Positions 1 through 8,973 of a DNA stretch of 64,000 nt are shown in pieces (position 1 is the stretch's first letter; each line of letters begins with the position of its first letter). The position numbers and the translations under genes were made by a program. The stretch comes from Lentisphaerae bacterium GWF2_49_21 (lineage in GTDB: Bacteria > Verrucomicrobiota > Lentisphaeria > Victivallales > GWF2-50-93): the NCBI GenBank assembly GCA_001804805.1, contig MHBH01000046.1, positions 44,603-108,602 on the forward strand, written 5' to 3'. The notes beneath the pieces are model-generated. The model did not search any database. It was not told where the DNA came from and saw nothing but the letters and a program-made list of their open reading frames with translations.

Positions 1-40
1 AAGGCTGCGGCATGAAGAAAAGAACTGTAGAATCCAAAGG

Positions 41-88
41 GATGAGCATCGGGGTCTCCTTCGGAGATCTAAATCCCCTCTGCTCATC
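41..88. repeat. Long imperfect stem-loop
   Basis: An 8-base arm GATGAGCA (41-48) pairs with TGCTCATC (81-88); inside it GGGG (51-54) pairs with CCCC (75-78) and TCTCC (55-59) with GGAGA (63-67) around a TTC loop. There is no T-run on either side, so it does not look like an intrinsic terminator. It lies beyond the 3' end of the decayed transposase and may belong to that element or be a dispersed intergenic repeat. Confidence 0.5.
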
Positions 89-229
89 AAAGACAGAAGA
101 AAAGAATGAAGAAAAGAAAAAACACCTTATCTTAATGGAAAGTTGTCCTTGAAACTGGGTCCACTACCGAATGCAATGTTGGATGAAACAGGAAAACCTC
201 ATAAAGTCCTTTTTAAAAAAGATTTGAAC

Positions 230-1144
230 CACCCTTCAGTTGCAGGATATAAAGTCTGGGCGGAAACAATCAAGACTGCCTTGAGGAAAAGATAAAAAGC
301 TTTTCCGGCCCCTGAAATGTTTTGAGCGGCAGCAATGCGTTCTCGATGAAGTTGGTGCTCAGCAATGAGACGTTCAGAGGCCAGCAGGCGCACCGAGAAG
401 ATGCAGGGCTATTATATCTTCTCCGGCCTCCTCGAGGCTCTGGAGGGCATTTGCGTTCTTTACAGCCAGGAACGCATGGAGCTCCCTGTATATCTCCCTT
501 GCCGCCTCCGGTCCCTGCGCGTTGCGAAGCCTCTTGAAATAACTGGAAAGTTCTGAATAATGCCGCTTTGAGAGATATCCCTTATGTTCCTCTCCTTGTG
601 AATCAGGCATCTCTGTGTGACTGCGTCAGGATAAAGGGCGAGTACGGCGCCCTTCAGGGAAGCCGAACCGTCAAGGACGCTGTAAAGCCTTTCGACCTTC
701 TTTAACCCCTCTTTAACCCAAAGGCGGCTCACGGAACTCTTCGATGTAAACGGGCTTTCTGGACAAATCATCTTCTGGTCCCTTCCGCTCACATTGGCCA
801 TCAGCGCCCTCATCAATGCATCACGAACTGCTCCGGCATCCCTGGGCAGCATAGCTCGCAAGATGCATCTCCTTGCTTTCCTCTGAAGTCTTCCGTCTGA
901 CGCGCGGACGATCCACGCGCTCATTGCGACCCTCCAATATACAGACTCCTTCCGTGTTCCCAGCCCGGTAGGGAGCATCTTTCCCTAATGGATTATATCT
1001 CGGCCCGCAAAGAGCCTCTACTTCCTTCAGCATCACATCAATCGTTATGGAAAGCACGGCTCAACGCATGTACTCTCGAAATATCGCTCCGCCCCCCCCT
1101 TCTCCAACTTGATTCAGCGTCTCCAGCAATGTAGCTTCCTTCAT
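230..1144 (-). pseudogene. Decayed IS256 (mutator)-family transposase
   Basis: Read on the minus strand from ATG 1144, fragments of a mutator-type transposase lie in several frames. The N-terminal part (MKEATLLETLNQ) breaks near a run of eight G residues (plus-strand C run at about 1092-1099). A second fragment has ALCGPRYNPLGKDAPYRAGN and PRVRRK, a third has the family hallmark QRCLIHKERNI after YSVLDGSASLKGAVLALYPDAV, and a fourth reads EDIIALHLLGAPAGL then LLSTNFIEN. At least three frameshifts separate them, so no functional enzyme can be made. In IS256 elements this DDE enzyme moves the element by cut and paste or copy-out. The C-terminal boundary is uncertain and terminal repeats were not resolved. 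Confidence 0.75.
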
Positions 1145-1208
1145 GATGGTTTCATTTTGTTATTTTTTTGCCACCGGTATTCTATACCGGATTAAGGAAA
1201 CCATCATG
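1142..1208. repeat. Nested perfect inverted repeats (possible cruciform)
   Basis: CATGATGGTTTC (1142-1153) and GAAACCATCATG (1197-1208) are a perfect 12-base inverted pair. Between them lies CCGGTAT-TCT-ATACCGG, another perfect 7-base pair near 1173-1190. The outer arm contains the start codon of the decayed transposase. It may be the end of that IS element or a separate palindromic insertion between it and the secreted-protein gene. Confidence 0.6.
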
Positions 1209-1321
1209 TTCCAATTTCAACAACGGAAGAAATTTTTCCATTATATATGGCGATGGTATAGAAAATCAAAAATCTAAATGACGTTGCTTCTACATCACTG
1301 CCAACAAATGAAATAAACTGG

Positions 1322-4300
1322 CTAAGGGGCTCTATATTCGAAGGCTCCGCAATCCGGCACTGTGCCGATGGAGCGTGAAACTCCGTCAGCATCAGTATCA
1401 ACTCCATATTGAGATAGCTCTCTGCCGGTATCAATAGCTGGAGAGCTAGACAATAAGTGGTAGTCGCCTTCGGCAGCATTAACAAATCCAGCTTCTGATT
1501 CAGGCCTGACAATTAGGTTATGGCTTACGTCCCAATCCGTGTAAACTTTCAATTGATTCCAATTGTCTTTGTCTGTTACGATCAAATTATTATAAAAAAC
1601 ATTATCCTGAGCTTCATTTACATATTCATTTATAGCTCCGGTGCTTTTTGAATCAATAATTGTATTATGTAAAATATAAACTCCGCCAAGAAAGCCTGAT
1701 GGAACGATATCAGTTTTCAGTGGAGTCGGGCGGGTATTAATATTTACAGCCGGGGCGCCGGCATCTCGGATCACATTATTAAAGACGGTAATATTGCCGA
1801 TTCCCTGAATTACTATACCGTGACCAGAGCCATTATCTATAAAATTATTATACAACAATCCGGTAGTTCCCGGGCTAAGCTGAATGGCGCTATTCTGCGT
1901 ATCTTTGTCTGCACAACCATAGTCGGTAACAATATTATCGTAAATCTCTACATCGTCTACTGCACAACCGACCTGGATCCCGTCCCAACCGGTGCGCTCT
2001 ACCCGATTTTGATATACACGAACTCCCCGGACTTCATGCGGGTAATGCAAAACCCCATTATCGTAGACGGTGGTTCCACCAAAAAAACTGTTCCCGAGGT
2101 AAATGCCCTCACCATCGACATCATGGATATAATTATGATGCAAATGCACATTATACATTGTAAAGTTAGGTCGATCGGCAGAGAAGTCACTATATACAGG
2201 GTCAGTTTTAGCCATAATTCCGGCAAAACCGGCATTTGCAATCTCCAAGTGATCGATTTCGATATCTGATGAAAATCCCGAAACAGCAACTCCCTGCGTG
2301 CCTGGTTTGCTTGCAGTAACACAAATGCCGTATTCAAGGTCTTCCTTACCGGAGCCCGTCAATCGGACATAACGGGACGAGTAAATAGATATCGCATTAT
2401 TTGAGTTTAAGTTACCTACAGAAACTTTTCCTCCTGAGTTCCTAATAATGACATAATTATCAGATGAACCGACAATATTTTTAAAGAGCAGAGAAGGTCG
2501 AACTCCGGCCTGCAAGGTCAAAATATCACCAGGTTGTATATCCAATGCCTGTCCATCTATGACAGTTTGTGCGAGAGGGATAATTATTTCATTTCCCGGC
2601 GGTGGCGGTGGCGGTGGCGGTTCTCCACTATCCACACCTACAATCCTCAGGCTGAGAATATTTGTGATATCATCGCCATAAGCAACCCGAAAGGTATATC
2701 CATCCAATTCAAATTTATGCCCAGATGGCATATTTGAAAACTCCCCGGTTATTCCTCCGTTACCCTCTACTTTAAGCAGACGGAAAATATCCCCGATTTC
2801 AGCATTAAAACCGTCAGGCAGGCTGAACTTTAATTCACCAGCTGCTACCAATTTGTATTTGGCTTTTAGCGGTGCTTCTGTCAGCATTGATTCATTAAGT
2901 ACCATTTTTAAACAGTCCTGATTACCAAAGCGGTAAGTATGAGCATATATTTTTCCTGCAATATAATCTATTGTGGACGGGAAGGAATTTCCCAGGTAAA
3001 AATACCTTGCCCCATCCAGTCCAACAGACAGTTCCCCTCCATGCATTTCCAGTAAGGCCTCCCTGCTGTCTCCCATAGAAAACACATCACCACTGGTAAT
3101 TCGAGAACCATCATACAAAATCATACGGCCTGATTTAAGCGCCAAAGAGCCTTTAGTCCTGAAAGTCCCAGACTGCCAGGAAATATTGGGGCTGGCAACA
3201 CTGTCACCGATTTGGACGTTATAAACATCCACATAACAATCATGTTGATTTAACACAAAGTTGGTATTGACATTCCCGGCAATACGCAAGCCTCTGACTA
3301 GTGCATCTTTTGTGAAATCTACACTGAAACTTTCAGAAACATTAGGGAGGGGAGTAAAACTGTCTGATTTAAAATAGACGTATGTATTTTTCCCCGGAGC
3401 TTCACCGCCGGACCAGTTTTCCGGATTACTGAATTCACCCGACAATGCTACTTTCCAGGCTGCAGAATCCGGTCCATCATCATCTGGAACTTCCGGATCC
3501 TTGTTGATTTTTATAACTTTCAGGCTGAGAATATTTGTGATATCATCGCCATAGGCAACCCGAAAGGTATATCCGTCCAATTCAAATTCATGCCCGGACG
3601 GCATATTTGAAAACCCTCCGGTTATTCCCCCGTTACCCTCTACTTTAAACAGGCGGAAAACATTCCCGATTTCTGCATTAAAACCGTCAGGCAGGCTGAA
3701 CTTTAATTCACCAGCTGCTATCAATTTGTATTTGGCTTTTAGAGGTGCTTCAGAAATCATAGATTCATTGAGCACCATTTTCAAACAATCTTTTTGACCG
3801 AAGCGATAAGTATGGGCATATATCTTTCCTGAAATATAGCTGATTGTTGACGGAAAATTATTTCCCAGATAAAAATACCTTGCCCCATCCAGCCCAACAG
3901 ACAGTTCCCCTCCCTGCATTTCCAGTAAGGCCTCACGGCTGTCTCCCATGGAAAACACATCACCACTGGTAATGTGGGAGCCGCCTTTCAAAACCATAAG
4001 TCCTGATTTTAGTGCTAGAGAGCCTTTGGTCCTGAAAGTACCAGATTGCCAGGAGATATTGGGGCTGGAAGCACCATCACCAATTTGGACGTTATAAACA
4101 GCCACATAACAATCATGTTGATTCAATTCCAGGTTTAAGTTGATATTACCTTTAAGTGAAAGTCCGTCAACTTTATGATCCTCGTAAAAAGATACTGTAA
4201 AAGGAGTATTTCCGGCAGGAGGAGCACTGGAGTTCATATATGTTTCTTGAAAATTTATATAAGAACTTTCCCCAGGTACTTTGCCACTATTCCATTTAGC

Positions 4301-4423
4301 GGGATCACTGAAAACACCGTTTTCCGCTTTTCGCCACTGTGGAAAATCCAAGGCAATAACAGGAATTGAAAGTAGCCCCAAAAGCAAGATTAACAAATTA
4401 GAAGTGAACACCATTTTAATCAT
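1322..4423 (-). CDS. Large secreted protein: two beta-strand-repeat domains plus a right-handed beta-helix
   Basis: A 1033-residue exported protein. Residues 1-24 are a signal peptide (LLILLLGLLSIPVIA core). Residues about 25-315 and 316-598 are two copies of one domain, nearly identical over long stretches (both have NISWQSGTFRTKGSLALKSG and SMGDSREALLEM), each ending in a YGDDITNILSL motif as in autotransporter-associated repeat modules. Eight prolines (about 601-608) link to a beta-helix of about 420 residues with NNFI/NNVI-type turns, ending DCGAFEY as many parallel beta-helix proteins do. That fold is typical of polysaccharide lyases and glycosidases; I see no catalytic assignment. No C-terminal barrel or sorting tail is visible. 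It is the last gene of the long minus-strand run but also has its own promoter-like sequence and two operator-like sites upstream. Confidence 0.85.
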   Translation of the reverse strand: MIKMVFTSNLLILLLGLLSIPVIALDFPQWRKAENGVFSDPAKWNSGKVPGESSYINFQETYMNSSAPPAGNTPFTVSFYEDHKVDGLSLKGNINLNLELNQHDCYVAVYNVQIGDGASSPNISWQSGTFRTKGSLALKSGLMVLKGGSHITSGDVFSMGDSREALLEMQGGELSVGLDGARYFYLGNNFPSTISYISGKIYAHTYRFGQKDCLKMVLNESMISEAPLKAKYKLIAAGELKFSLPDGFNAEIGNVFRLFKVEGNGGITGGFSNMPSGHEFELDGYTFRVAYGDDITNILSLKVIKINKDPEVPDDDGPDSAAWKVALSGEFSNPENWSGGEAPGKNTYVYFKSDSFTPLPNVSESFSVDFTKDALVRGLRIAGNVNTNFVLNQHDCYVDVYNVQIGDSVASPNISWQSGTFRTKGSLALKSGRMILYDGSRITSGDVFSMGDSREALLEMHGGELSVGLDGARYFYLGNSFPSTIDYIAGKIYAHTYRFGNQDCLKMVLNESMLTEAPLKAKYKLVAAGELKFSLPDGFNAEIGDIFRLLKVEGNGGITGEFSNMPSGHKFELDGYTFRVAYGDDITNILSLRIVGVDSGEPPPPPPPPGNEIIIPLAQTVIDGQALDIQPGDILTLQAGVRPSLLFKNIVGSSDNYVIIRNSGGKVSVGNLNSNNAISIYSSRYVRLTGSGKEDLEYGICVTASKPGTQGVAVSGFSSDIEIDHLEIANAGFAGIMAKTDPVYSDFSADRPNFTMYNVHLHHNYIHDVDGEGIYLGNSFFGGTTVYDNGVLHYPHEVRGVRVYQNRVERTGWDGIQVGCAVDDVEIYDNIVTDYGCADKDTQNSAIQLSPGTTGLLYNNFIDNGSGHGIVIQGIGNITVFNNVIRDAGAPAVNINTRPTPLKTDIVPSGFLGGVYILHNTIIDSKSTGAINEYVNEAQDNVFYNNLIVTDKDNWNQLKVYTDWDVSHNLIVRPESEAGFVNAAEGDYHLLSSSPAIDTGRELSQYGVDTDADGVSRSIGTVPDCGAFEYRAP

Positions 4424-4454
4424 GGCAAGCCTCCTTTTTAATTAAGTTTATTTA

Positions 4455-4482
4455 ACAATAGTTTGTACAATAAAATTTTCAA
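4455..4482 (-). promoter_or_regulatory. Candidate sigma-70 promoter for the secreted protein gene
   Basis: On the minus strand TTGAAA (4477-4482) is followed by 16 bases and TATTGT (4455-4460). The -35 is preceded by AGC, giving GCTTGAAA, the same extended -35 as in two other promoters of this window. A ribosome site AGGAGG lies just before the ATG at 4423. Confidence 0.5.
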
Positions 4483-4499
4483 GCTAATTTTGGATCTTT

Positions 4500-4518
4500 A
4501 ATGACTGAAATTATCATT
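4500..4518. promoter_or_regulatory. Operator-like palindrome, copy 1
   Basis: AATGACTGAAATTATCATT: arms AATGAC/ATCATT around a 7-base spacer. It lies upstream of the -35 of the secreted-protein gene, in non-coding DNA. It matches 15 of 19 positions with the copy at 50716-50734. Confidence 0.5.
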
Positions 4519-4531
4519 TTAAAGCTAATTT

Positions 4532-4550
4532 AATGATATTATAGGTCATT
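4532..4550. promoter_or_regulatory. Operator-like palindrome, copy 2
   Basis: AATGATATTATAGGTCATT: arms AATGAT/GTCATT around 7 bases, 32 bases from copy 1. The equal spacing of pairs here, at 35.7 kb and at 44.85 kb suggests binding on one face of the helix. Confidence 0.45.
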
Positions 4551-4706
4551 TTTAGCTCACTACAAGCCATTAAAGCTTAATAAAAAGATATTTGTTGACT
4601 GCCTTGAGCAACGCAATAAAAATAATACTTCAAGCTAAGCATTAACCTAAAAAAAACAATTGCCTCAGCGTGTTGTGAAAATTGCATTTTTAGGATTAAA
4701 GCTTAA

Positions 4707-5262
4707 TTACCTTGAAATTTTCCGGATTTCCTGAACGGCTTTAATCATCGCCAGGTAGTTTTAGAAAGGCACATAGTCAGGAATGGAATTACCGGATCCC
4801 AAAGCATAACCTTTAGCCATGGCTCGGAATCTTTTTCCCAGATCCTTTACGGTTTCATAAACTTCGTTTTCAGTTCGGTATAAAGTTCCAGGTCATCACC
4901 TTGCATAAAAGGCAGATATTCCAGACCGACCAGATCTTCACTGATTTCAAAAACCCCGTTACCGACTCCACCAATAGCTTCATTCCCTCTGGCAGAGTTT
5001 TTACTAAGGCATCGAATCTTGATTCTGCTCTATTCCAATAGAGTTTAGGGCTATCATCCCATGGGTAAGCTTCAAAATCGGTACGATTCTGGATTGGTCC
5101 CGGTTTTCCTCCCATCAATGCCCCTCCATCCGGCAGGATTTCTGTTATGCAAACCTCAAAAGACACCGTATCATAAGTCATGTCTTTGAAAAAGCGGCAA
5201 TAATGTTTGAAGAATTCAGCCTGATCATTGGCAATATGGCGATAATCTGGTTGAATGTTCAT
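4707..5262 (-). pseudogene. Decayed URO-D-like (corrinoid methyltransferase-type) gene
   Basis: The start is convincing (AGGAG before ATG 5262) and the protein begins as a normal family member with CITEILPDGGALMGGKPGPIQ. The frame breaks near 4950, where the next frame continues GGVGNGVFEISEDLVGLEYL, stops, then resumes in a third frame as FRAMAKGYALGSGNSIPDYV; a TAA replaces the Glu expected before NYLAMIKAVQE. About 185 residues remain against the family's 340-370. From memory of the family, a segment after the first dozen residues and a large central block are missing. Uroporphyrinogen decarboxylase-like proteins of this type usually act in methyl transfer rather than haem synthesis. It lies 8 bases after the creatininase gene. 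Confidence 0.8.
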
Positions 5263-5270
5263 TTTTTCTC

Positions 5271-6068
5271 CTACATCGGGGCCCCGTGCCCCTGATATTG
5301 TTTAAGATTTTTCATGAGGTAATCGACTTTTTTGCTGACGGCTTCAACAATAGCATCAACGGCCTGCTGTCCGAATTCTGCATTGGAATTTTCCACGCCA
5401 TTATTAGAAGAGCCAACAGGTCTCTCTTCATTGTTTTTTGGCAGGAGAGAGAGGTCCTGCATGCCGGAATCAAGATACATGAGCAGGGAAGTTTCCCATT
5501 TCCCGGCATGATCCCCGCAGGGGGTAAATTTTTCTTTAACCAGTTCGTACCCACTCATTACCCATACTGGCATTTTAGGTTTGGCCTGTTCCTGGTGAAA
5601 AACGGCTGCTGCAGCTCTGGCGTGGTCAAGCAGTGGATAATGCCCGGCACCGACTACCAGGACTTTGAATCCCAGACTTTTAATTTCATGGAAGATATGA
5701 ACCAACAAACTTAAATAGTTCCGGTTTTGCTCAGATACTGTCTCCACCATATAACCGGACTTAAAATTAGCTCGATTAAGGTTCATTTTTTGGGCAATGG
5801 ATTCTTTGTCTGCAGCATTGGCTTCCATCAAAGCCTGTTCCCGGTTTTCACCATAATAAAGCGGAGGAAAGACCAAACCGCCGATTTTTCTGGCACACGC
5901 GATAAGTAAAGCATGACTTTTCAAGGTATCAAGACCGACCGGATTGTGTTCCCCGTGCCATTCGATGGTTCCGATCGGCAAAAAGGCGACTGGGCATTTC
6001 TGACGTTCGGCGACTATCTGGTCCGGTCTCAATCGTTCGTATTGCACCTGAATATCTGTATTTTTCAT
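5271..6068 (-). CDS. Creatininase-family amidohydrolase
   Basis: A 265-residue protein of the creatininase superfamily, binuclear metal enzymes that open cyclic amides such as creatinine or act on formamides. The metal-binding signature is present near residues 32-47 as GTIEWHGEHNPVGLDT (Glu, His and Asp ligands), with VVGAGHYP and GDHAGKWETS following at the usual places; length is normal. Substrate cannot be told from sequence. The MttB-type methyltransferase and aminotransferases in the same run make an N-methylated or amide-containing compound plausible, but that is inference. It is 247 bases from the upstream dehydrogenase gene, so it may start a separate transcript. A GGATGG sequence precedes ATG 6068. 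Confidence 0.8.
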   Translation of the reverse strand: MKNTDIQVQYERLRPDQIVAERQKCPVAFLPIGTIEWHGEHNPVGLDTLKSHALLIACARKIGGLVFPPLYYGENREQALMEANAADKESIAQKMNLNRANFKSGYMVETVSEQNRNYLSLLVHIFHEIKSLGFKVLVVGAGHYPLLDHARAAAAVFHQEQAKPKMPVWVMSGYELVKEKFTPCGDHAGKWETSLLMYLDSGMQDLSLLPKNNEERPVGSSNNGVENSNAEFGQQAVDAIVEAVSKKVDYLMKNLKQYQGHGAPM

Positions 6069-6174
6069 AATTTGCCATCCAATAATAAACTATTTCATTA
6101 AACAGTCTTTTCAATCGTAATTCCGCTCGTAATCTTTAATGTGTCGAATGCGCGTGCAAGCACTTCCTTTAGTA

Positions 6175-6194
6175 TGGCGGTTTTTAAACCGCCA
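6175..6194. repeat. Palindrome in the 247-base gap between creatininase and dehydrogenase genes
   Basis: TGGCGGTTT-TT-AAACCGCCA is a perfect 9-base inverted repeat with a 2-base loop. No T-run follows on the minus strand, so it is not a classical terminator for the upstream gene. The rest of the gap (6069-6315) holds only weak promoter-like sequence (TTGAAA on the minus strand, plus-strand positions 6109-6114) and one poor operator-like match at 6087-6101. Confidence 0.5.
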
Positions 6195-6315
6195 CGCCGG
6201 ACGTAGTCTGCGTGTTAGGCAACGTTTTATTCCTGACGACGCATTCTGGTGACAGAATAAATTCCATCTTACATTGCGCTTCGCGTGCTCTATTACTCAT
6301 TTACTTTTCCAACGC

Positions 6316-7800
6316 TTATTTTCCCCAGATAGAGCCGGTTGCGAGTTTTCCGGGCCAACGCTCGATAACAGATTTTTTCTGGGTATAGAATTCAACTGCA
6401 TCTGGCCCCTGGGCCTTGAGATCACCGAAAATACTGTTTTTATGTCCACCGAAACTAAAGAAAGCCATGGGAGCAGGCACGCCGGTGTTGATCCCGATCA
6501 TCCCGCATTGTATCTTATTGCGGAATTCCCGGGCAGCTCCGCCGGAATTGGTAAAAATTGAAGCCCCATTACCAAATTCACTGGCATTAGCAAGTTCAAT
6601 AGCAGTTGCGAGATTCGCAACTTTCATTACTGAAAGCACAGGGCCGAAAATTTCTTCCCGGGCAATCTGCATTTCCGGTTTAACACCACTGAAAATACTT
6701 GGGGCAAGAAAGTAACCATTTTCTTTGTCAGGTACTGTAATATTTCTACCGTCCAGAACCAATTCTGCCCCTTCATCTACTCCAACCTGGATGTAATCCT
6801 CAATTCGTTTTTTTGCTTCTTTGCTGATCACGGGTCCCATTTGTGTATCAGGTTCCAGACCGTTGCCGACTTTCAGTTTTTGAGCTGCTTCAATTATTTT
6901 AGGTAATAAATTTTCTGCGCCGCCAACCAGCACCAATACGCTGGATGCCATGCAGCGTTCTCCGGCGCAACCGAAACTGGATCCGATCACAGCATTTAAA
7001 GCAGCATCTTCATCGGCATCCGGCATGACCACGATGTAGTTTTTAGCTCCACCAAGAGCCTGGACTCGCTTATGGTTGGCAGTTGCATTTTCCCAGACCT
7101 TTCTGGCCACCGGGGTCGATCCAACAAATGATATGGCTTTTACTTCCGGAGTTGCAATAAGGGTTTCAAAAGTTTCCCGTCCCCCCTGCAACACATTCAA
7201 TACTCCTGCCGGCAGTCCACCTTCAACAAATATTTCGGCAATTTTAGTTGCGGTAACCGGGCACTTATCCGATGGCTTAAGGATAAAAGTATTACCGCAG
7301 GCAATGGCAACTGGCATCATCCACAGTGGAATCATGGCCGGGAAATTAAAGGGGCAAGCCCCCACCACTACTCCCAAAGGTTCACGATAAATAAATCCAT
7401 CAACATTTGAAGCTATATCTTCGATAAAATCCCCCTTACTCAAAGATGGCATTCCGGCAGCAAATTCAACCACTTCAATACCCCGCCGGACATCACCTTG
7501 AGCTTCAATTAAGGTTTTCCCGTTTTCTTTAACCAGAATCTCTGAAAGTTCATCACTTTTTTCTTCAAGCAGTTCTTTGATATGAAACAAAATACGGCAT
7601 CGCTGGACAACCGGAGTGCTTCGCCAATCAGGAAAAGCAGCACAGGCGGCTGTAACCGCTTCGACAACATCATCTGGTGAAGAAGCCACCAAGTCCGCCA
7701 CAACAGTTTTGCCATCAGATGGGTCAATAATTTTTTGTGATTCGGTCCCGTTAGGACTACGCCAGGAATCTCCGATAAGATTTTTTAAACTAACAGTCAT
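6316..7800 (-). CDS. mmsA: Methylmalonate-semialdehyde dehydrogenase (CoA-acylating)
   Basis: A 494-residue aldehyde dehydrogenase that oxidises malonate or methylmalonate semialdehyde to acetyl- or propionyl-CoA. Seen: the nucleotide-binding stretch CPFNFPAMIPLWMMPVA and, near residue 283, the catalytic cysteine in GCAGERCMAS, with the CMASSV continuation typical of MmsA/IolA. I chose ATG 7800, which starts MTVSLKNLIGDSW and follows AAAGGA; the longer reading frame would run into the upstream gene. It lies 26 bases after the URO-D-like gene. With the two class III aminotransferases in the same run it fits a beta-alanine or 3-aminoisobutyrate route, or an inositol-type route; no other inositol gene is seen. 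Confidence 0.9.
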   Translation of the reverse strand: MTVSLKNLIGDSWRSPNGTESQKIIDPSDGKTVVADLVASSPDDVVEAVTAACAAFPDWRSTPVVQRCRILFHIKELLEEKSDELSEILVKENGKTLIEAQGDVRRGIEVVEFAAGMPSLSKGDFIEDIASNVDGFIYREPLGVVVGACPFNFPAMIPLWMMPVAIACGNTFILKPSDKCPVTATKIAEIFVEGGLPAGVLNVLQGGRETFETLIATPEVKAISFVGSTPVARKVWENATANHKRVQALGGAKNYIVVMPDADEDAALNAVIGSSFGCAGERCMASSVLVLVGGAENLLPKIIEAAQKLKVGNGLEPDTQMGPVISKEAKKRIEDYIQVGVDEGAELVLDGRNITVPDKENGYFLAPSIFSGVKPEMQIAREEIFGPVLSVMKVANLATAIELANASEFGNGASIFTNSGGAAREFRNKIQCGMIGINTGVPAPMAFFSFGGHKNSIFGDLKAQGPDAVEFYTQKKSVIERWPGKLATGSIWGK

Positions 7801-7826
7801 GTTTTTTCCTTTATTTTTGTTATATT

Positions 7827-8912
7827 TCAGTTTAATTGATATTTTTCCGGATGGTCCGCGGCATGGTTTTCCAGGCCGTCCATTATTGCTAGGCAACTTT
7901 GCTGCCATTTTTCAGGGGGCATGTCTTCGGTAATGCCCATAAGTAACCCTTCCATACTTCCGGTTTGTTCTAATAATTCACAGGTGATCTGCTTAACTTT
8001 AGCCGTATCTTCAAGATGAACTGAAGACGGGAAGTTAATCCACAGGACTTTATCCGGCCAGGCTTTTCGTGCTTCGGCCAAGGTCATGTCCGTATCAGGT
8101 GCAGGAGTAAATGCTTCGACATAATCCAGATCGGTGGAATTAATAGATTCGGCAATCAGACTGCAGTTAGCATCAAAATGACAACCGATCAGCTTGCCGT
8201 TTTTGTGCATGGCTTCAGCAGCTTCGTTATAATGGGGGACAAAATATTCCTCAAAAGTTTCTTTACAGATAATTTCGGCAACGACATTGCCACCGTAATT
8301 GGCATGGGAAGCGGGAGATTCCGCAACGATATTATAAATACTGCGTTTCTTTTCGACTAAAATTTCATACAGTTTTAATATTTCATCCCGGTTAACCATC
8401 CACTCCATGCAGAAATCTTGCATTTTTATATATTCTCCGGAGATCAGGTCCTGCAGTGGCTCAAGACCGAAGGTTGTTCGGAAAATTGCATCTTCGCCAA
8501 AGGCCTGTTCTGCTTTGGCAAAAGCTTCGTAATCAGGTTTAAAAACCTGGTCCTGGAGCAAAAACCGCAAAGCTTGGTAATCATCCGGAGACTTAAATAG
8601 TTTTTCATGGTGCCACACGGTAAAACCGGCAGGTTCAATTAAATTACTTAAAGTACCATAAGGTGTTTCGAAATATTTCCGTATCAGTTGCCTGCTGTTT
8701 TCAAACGTAGTTTCATGTCTGATTTTCACATTTGGGTAATAGGATTTCACCACGTTATGACGGAAGACAATACATAATCCGCGGTTGCGAAGTTCGCGTT
8801 CAACAGCGCATTGCGGAATCATACTTTCATAAATAGTAAAAGGAACTTTGGCTCCAATATTTCCATGCAAAGCATGTTCAACCTGTTTTTTCGGAGTTGG
8901 TAAAGGTTTCAT
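7827..8912 (-). CDS. URO-D-like family protein, probable corrinoid or thiol methyltransferase relative
   Basis: An intact 361-residue protein of the uroporphyrinogen decarboxylase-like superfamily, whose divergent members (MtaA, MtbA, CmuA) move methyl groups between corrinoid proteins and a thiol or pterin. A His-x-x-x-x-Cys stretch in IGCHFDANC lies where the zinc-binding HxC of the methyltransferases is expected, but the spacing differs. No haem-pathway gene is nearby and the MttB-type gene is two genes upstream of the adjacent GNAT, supporting a C1 or catabolic role. I prefer ATG 8912 (MKPLPTPKK); a TTG 24 bases earlier is possible. It is the only complete copy among three URO-D-like genes in the window. 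Confidence 0.7.
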   Translation of the reverse strand: MKPLPTPKKQVEHALHGNIGAKVPFTIYESMIPQCAVERELRNRGLCIVFRHNVVKSYYPNVKIRHETTFENSRQLIRKYFETPYGTLSNLIEPAGFTVWHHEKLFKSPDDYQALRFLLQDQVFKPDYEAFAKAEQAFGEDAIFRTTFGLEPLQDLISGEYIKMQDFCMEWMVNRDEILKLYEILVEKKRSIYNIVAESPASHANYGGNVVAEIICKETFEEYFVPHYNEAAEAMHKNGKLIGCHFDANCSLIAESINSTDLDYVEAFTPAPDTDMTLAEARKAWPDKVLWINFPSSVHLEDTAKVKQITCELLEQTGSMEGLLMGITEDMPPEKWQQSCLAIMDGLENHAADHPEKYQLN

Positions 8913-8973
8913 TGTTTTTTTCTTATTTTTGGACAAAAAGGTGTCAAAGATAAAAATAGGGAGATGGAGGATT

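Noticed and set aside
1820..2269. 149-residue plus-strand frame inside the large secreted protein
   Set aside because: Antisense shadow of the beta-helix region, no ribosome site or motif.
4424..4706. Riboswitch (for example cobalamin) before the secreted-protein gene, prompted by the methyltransferase genes
   Set aside because: The region is AT-rich with short palindromes only; no conserved B12-box-like or stem-rich segment was seen.
6175..6194. Intrinsic terminator after mmsA
   Set aside because: Good stem but no T-run on the minus strand.
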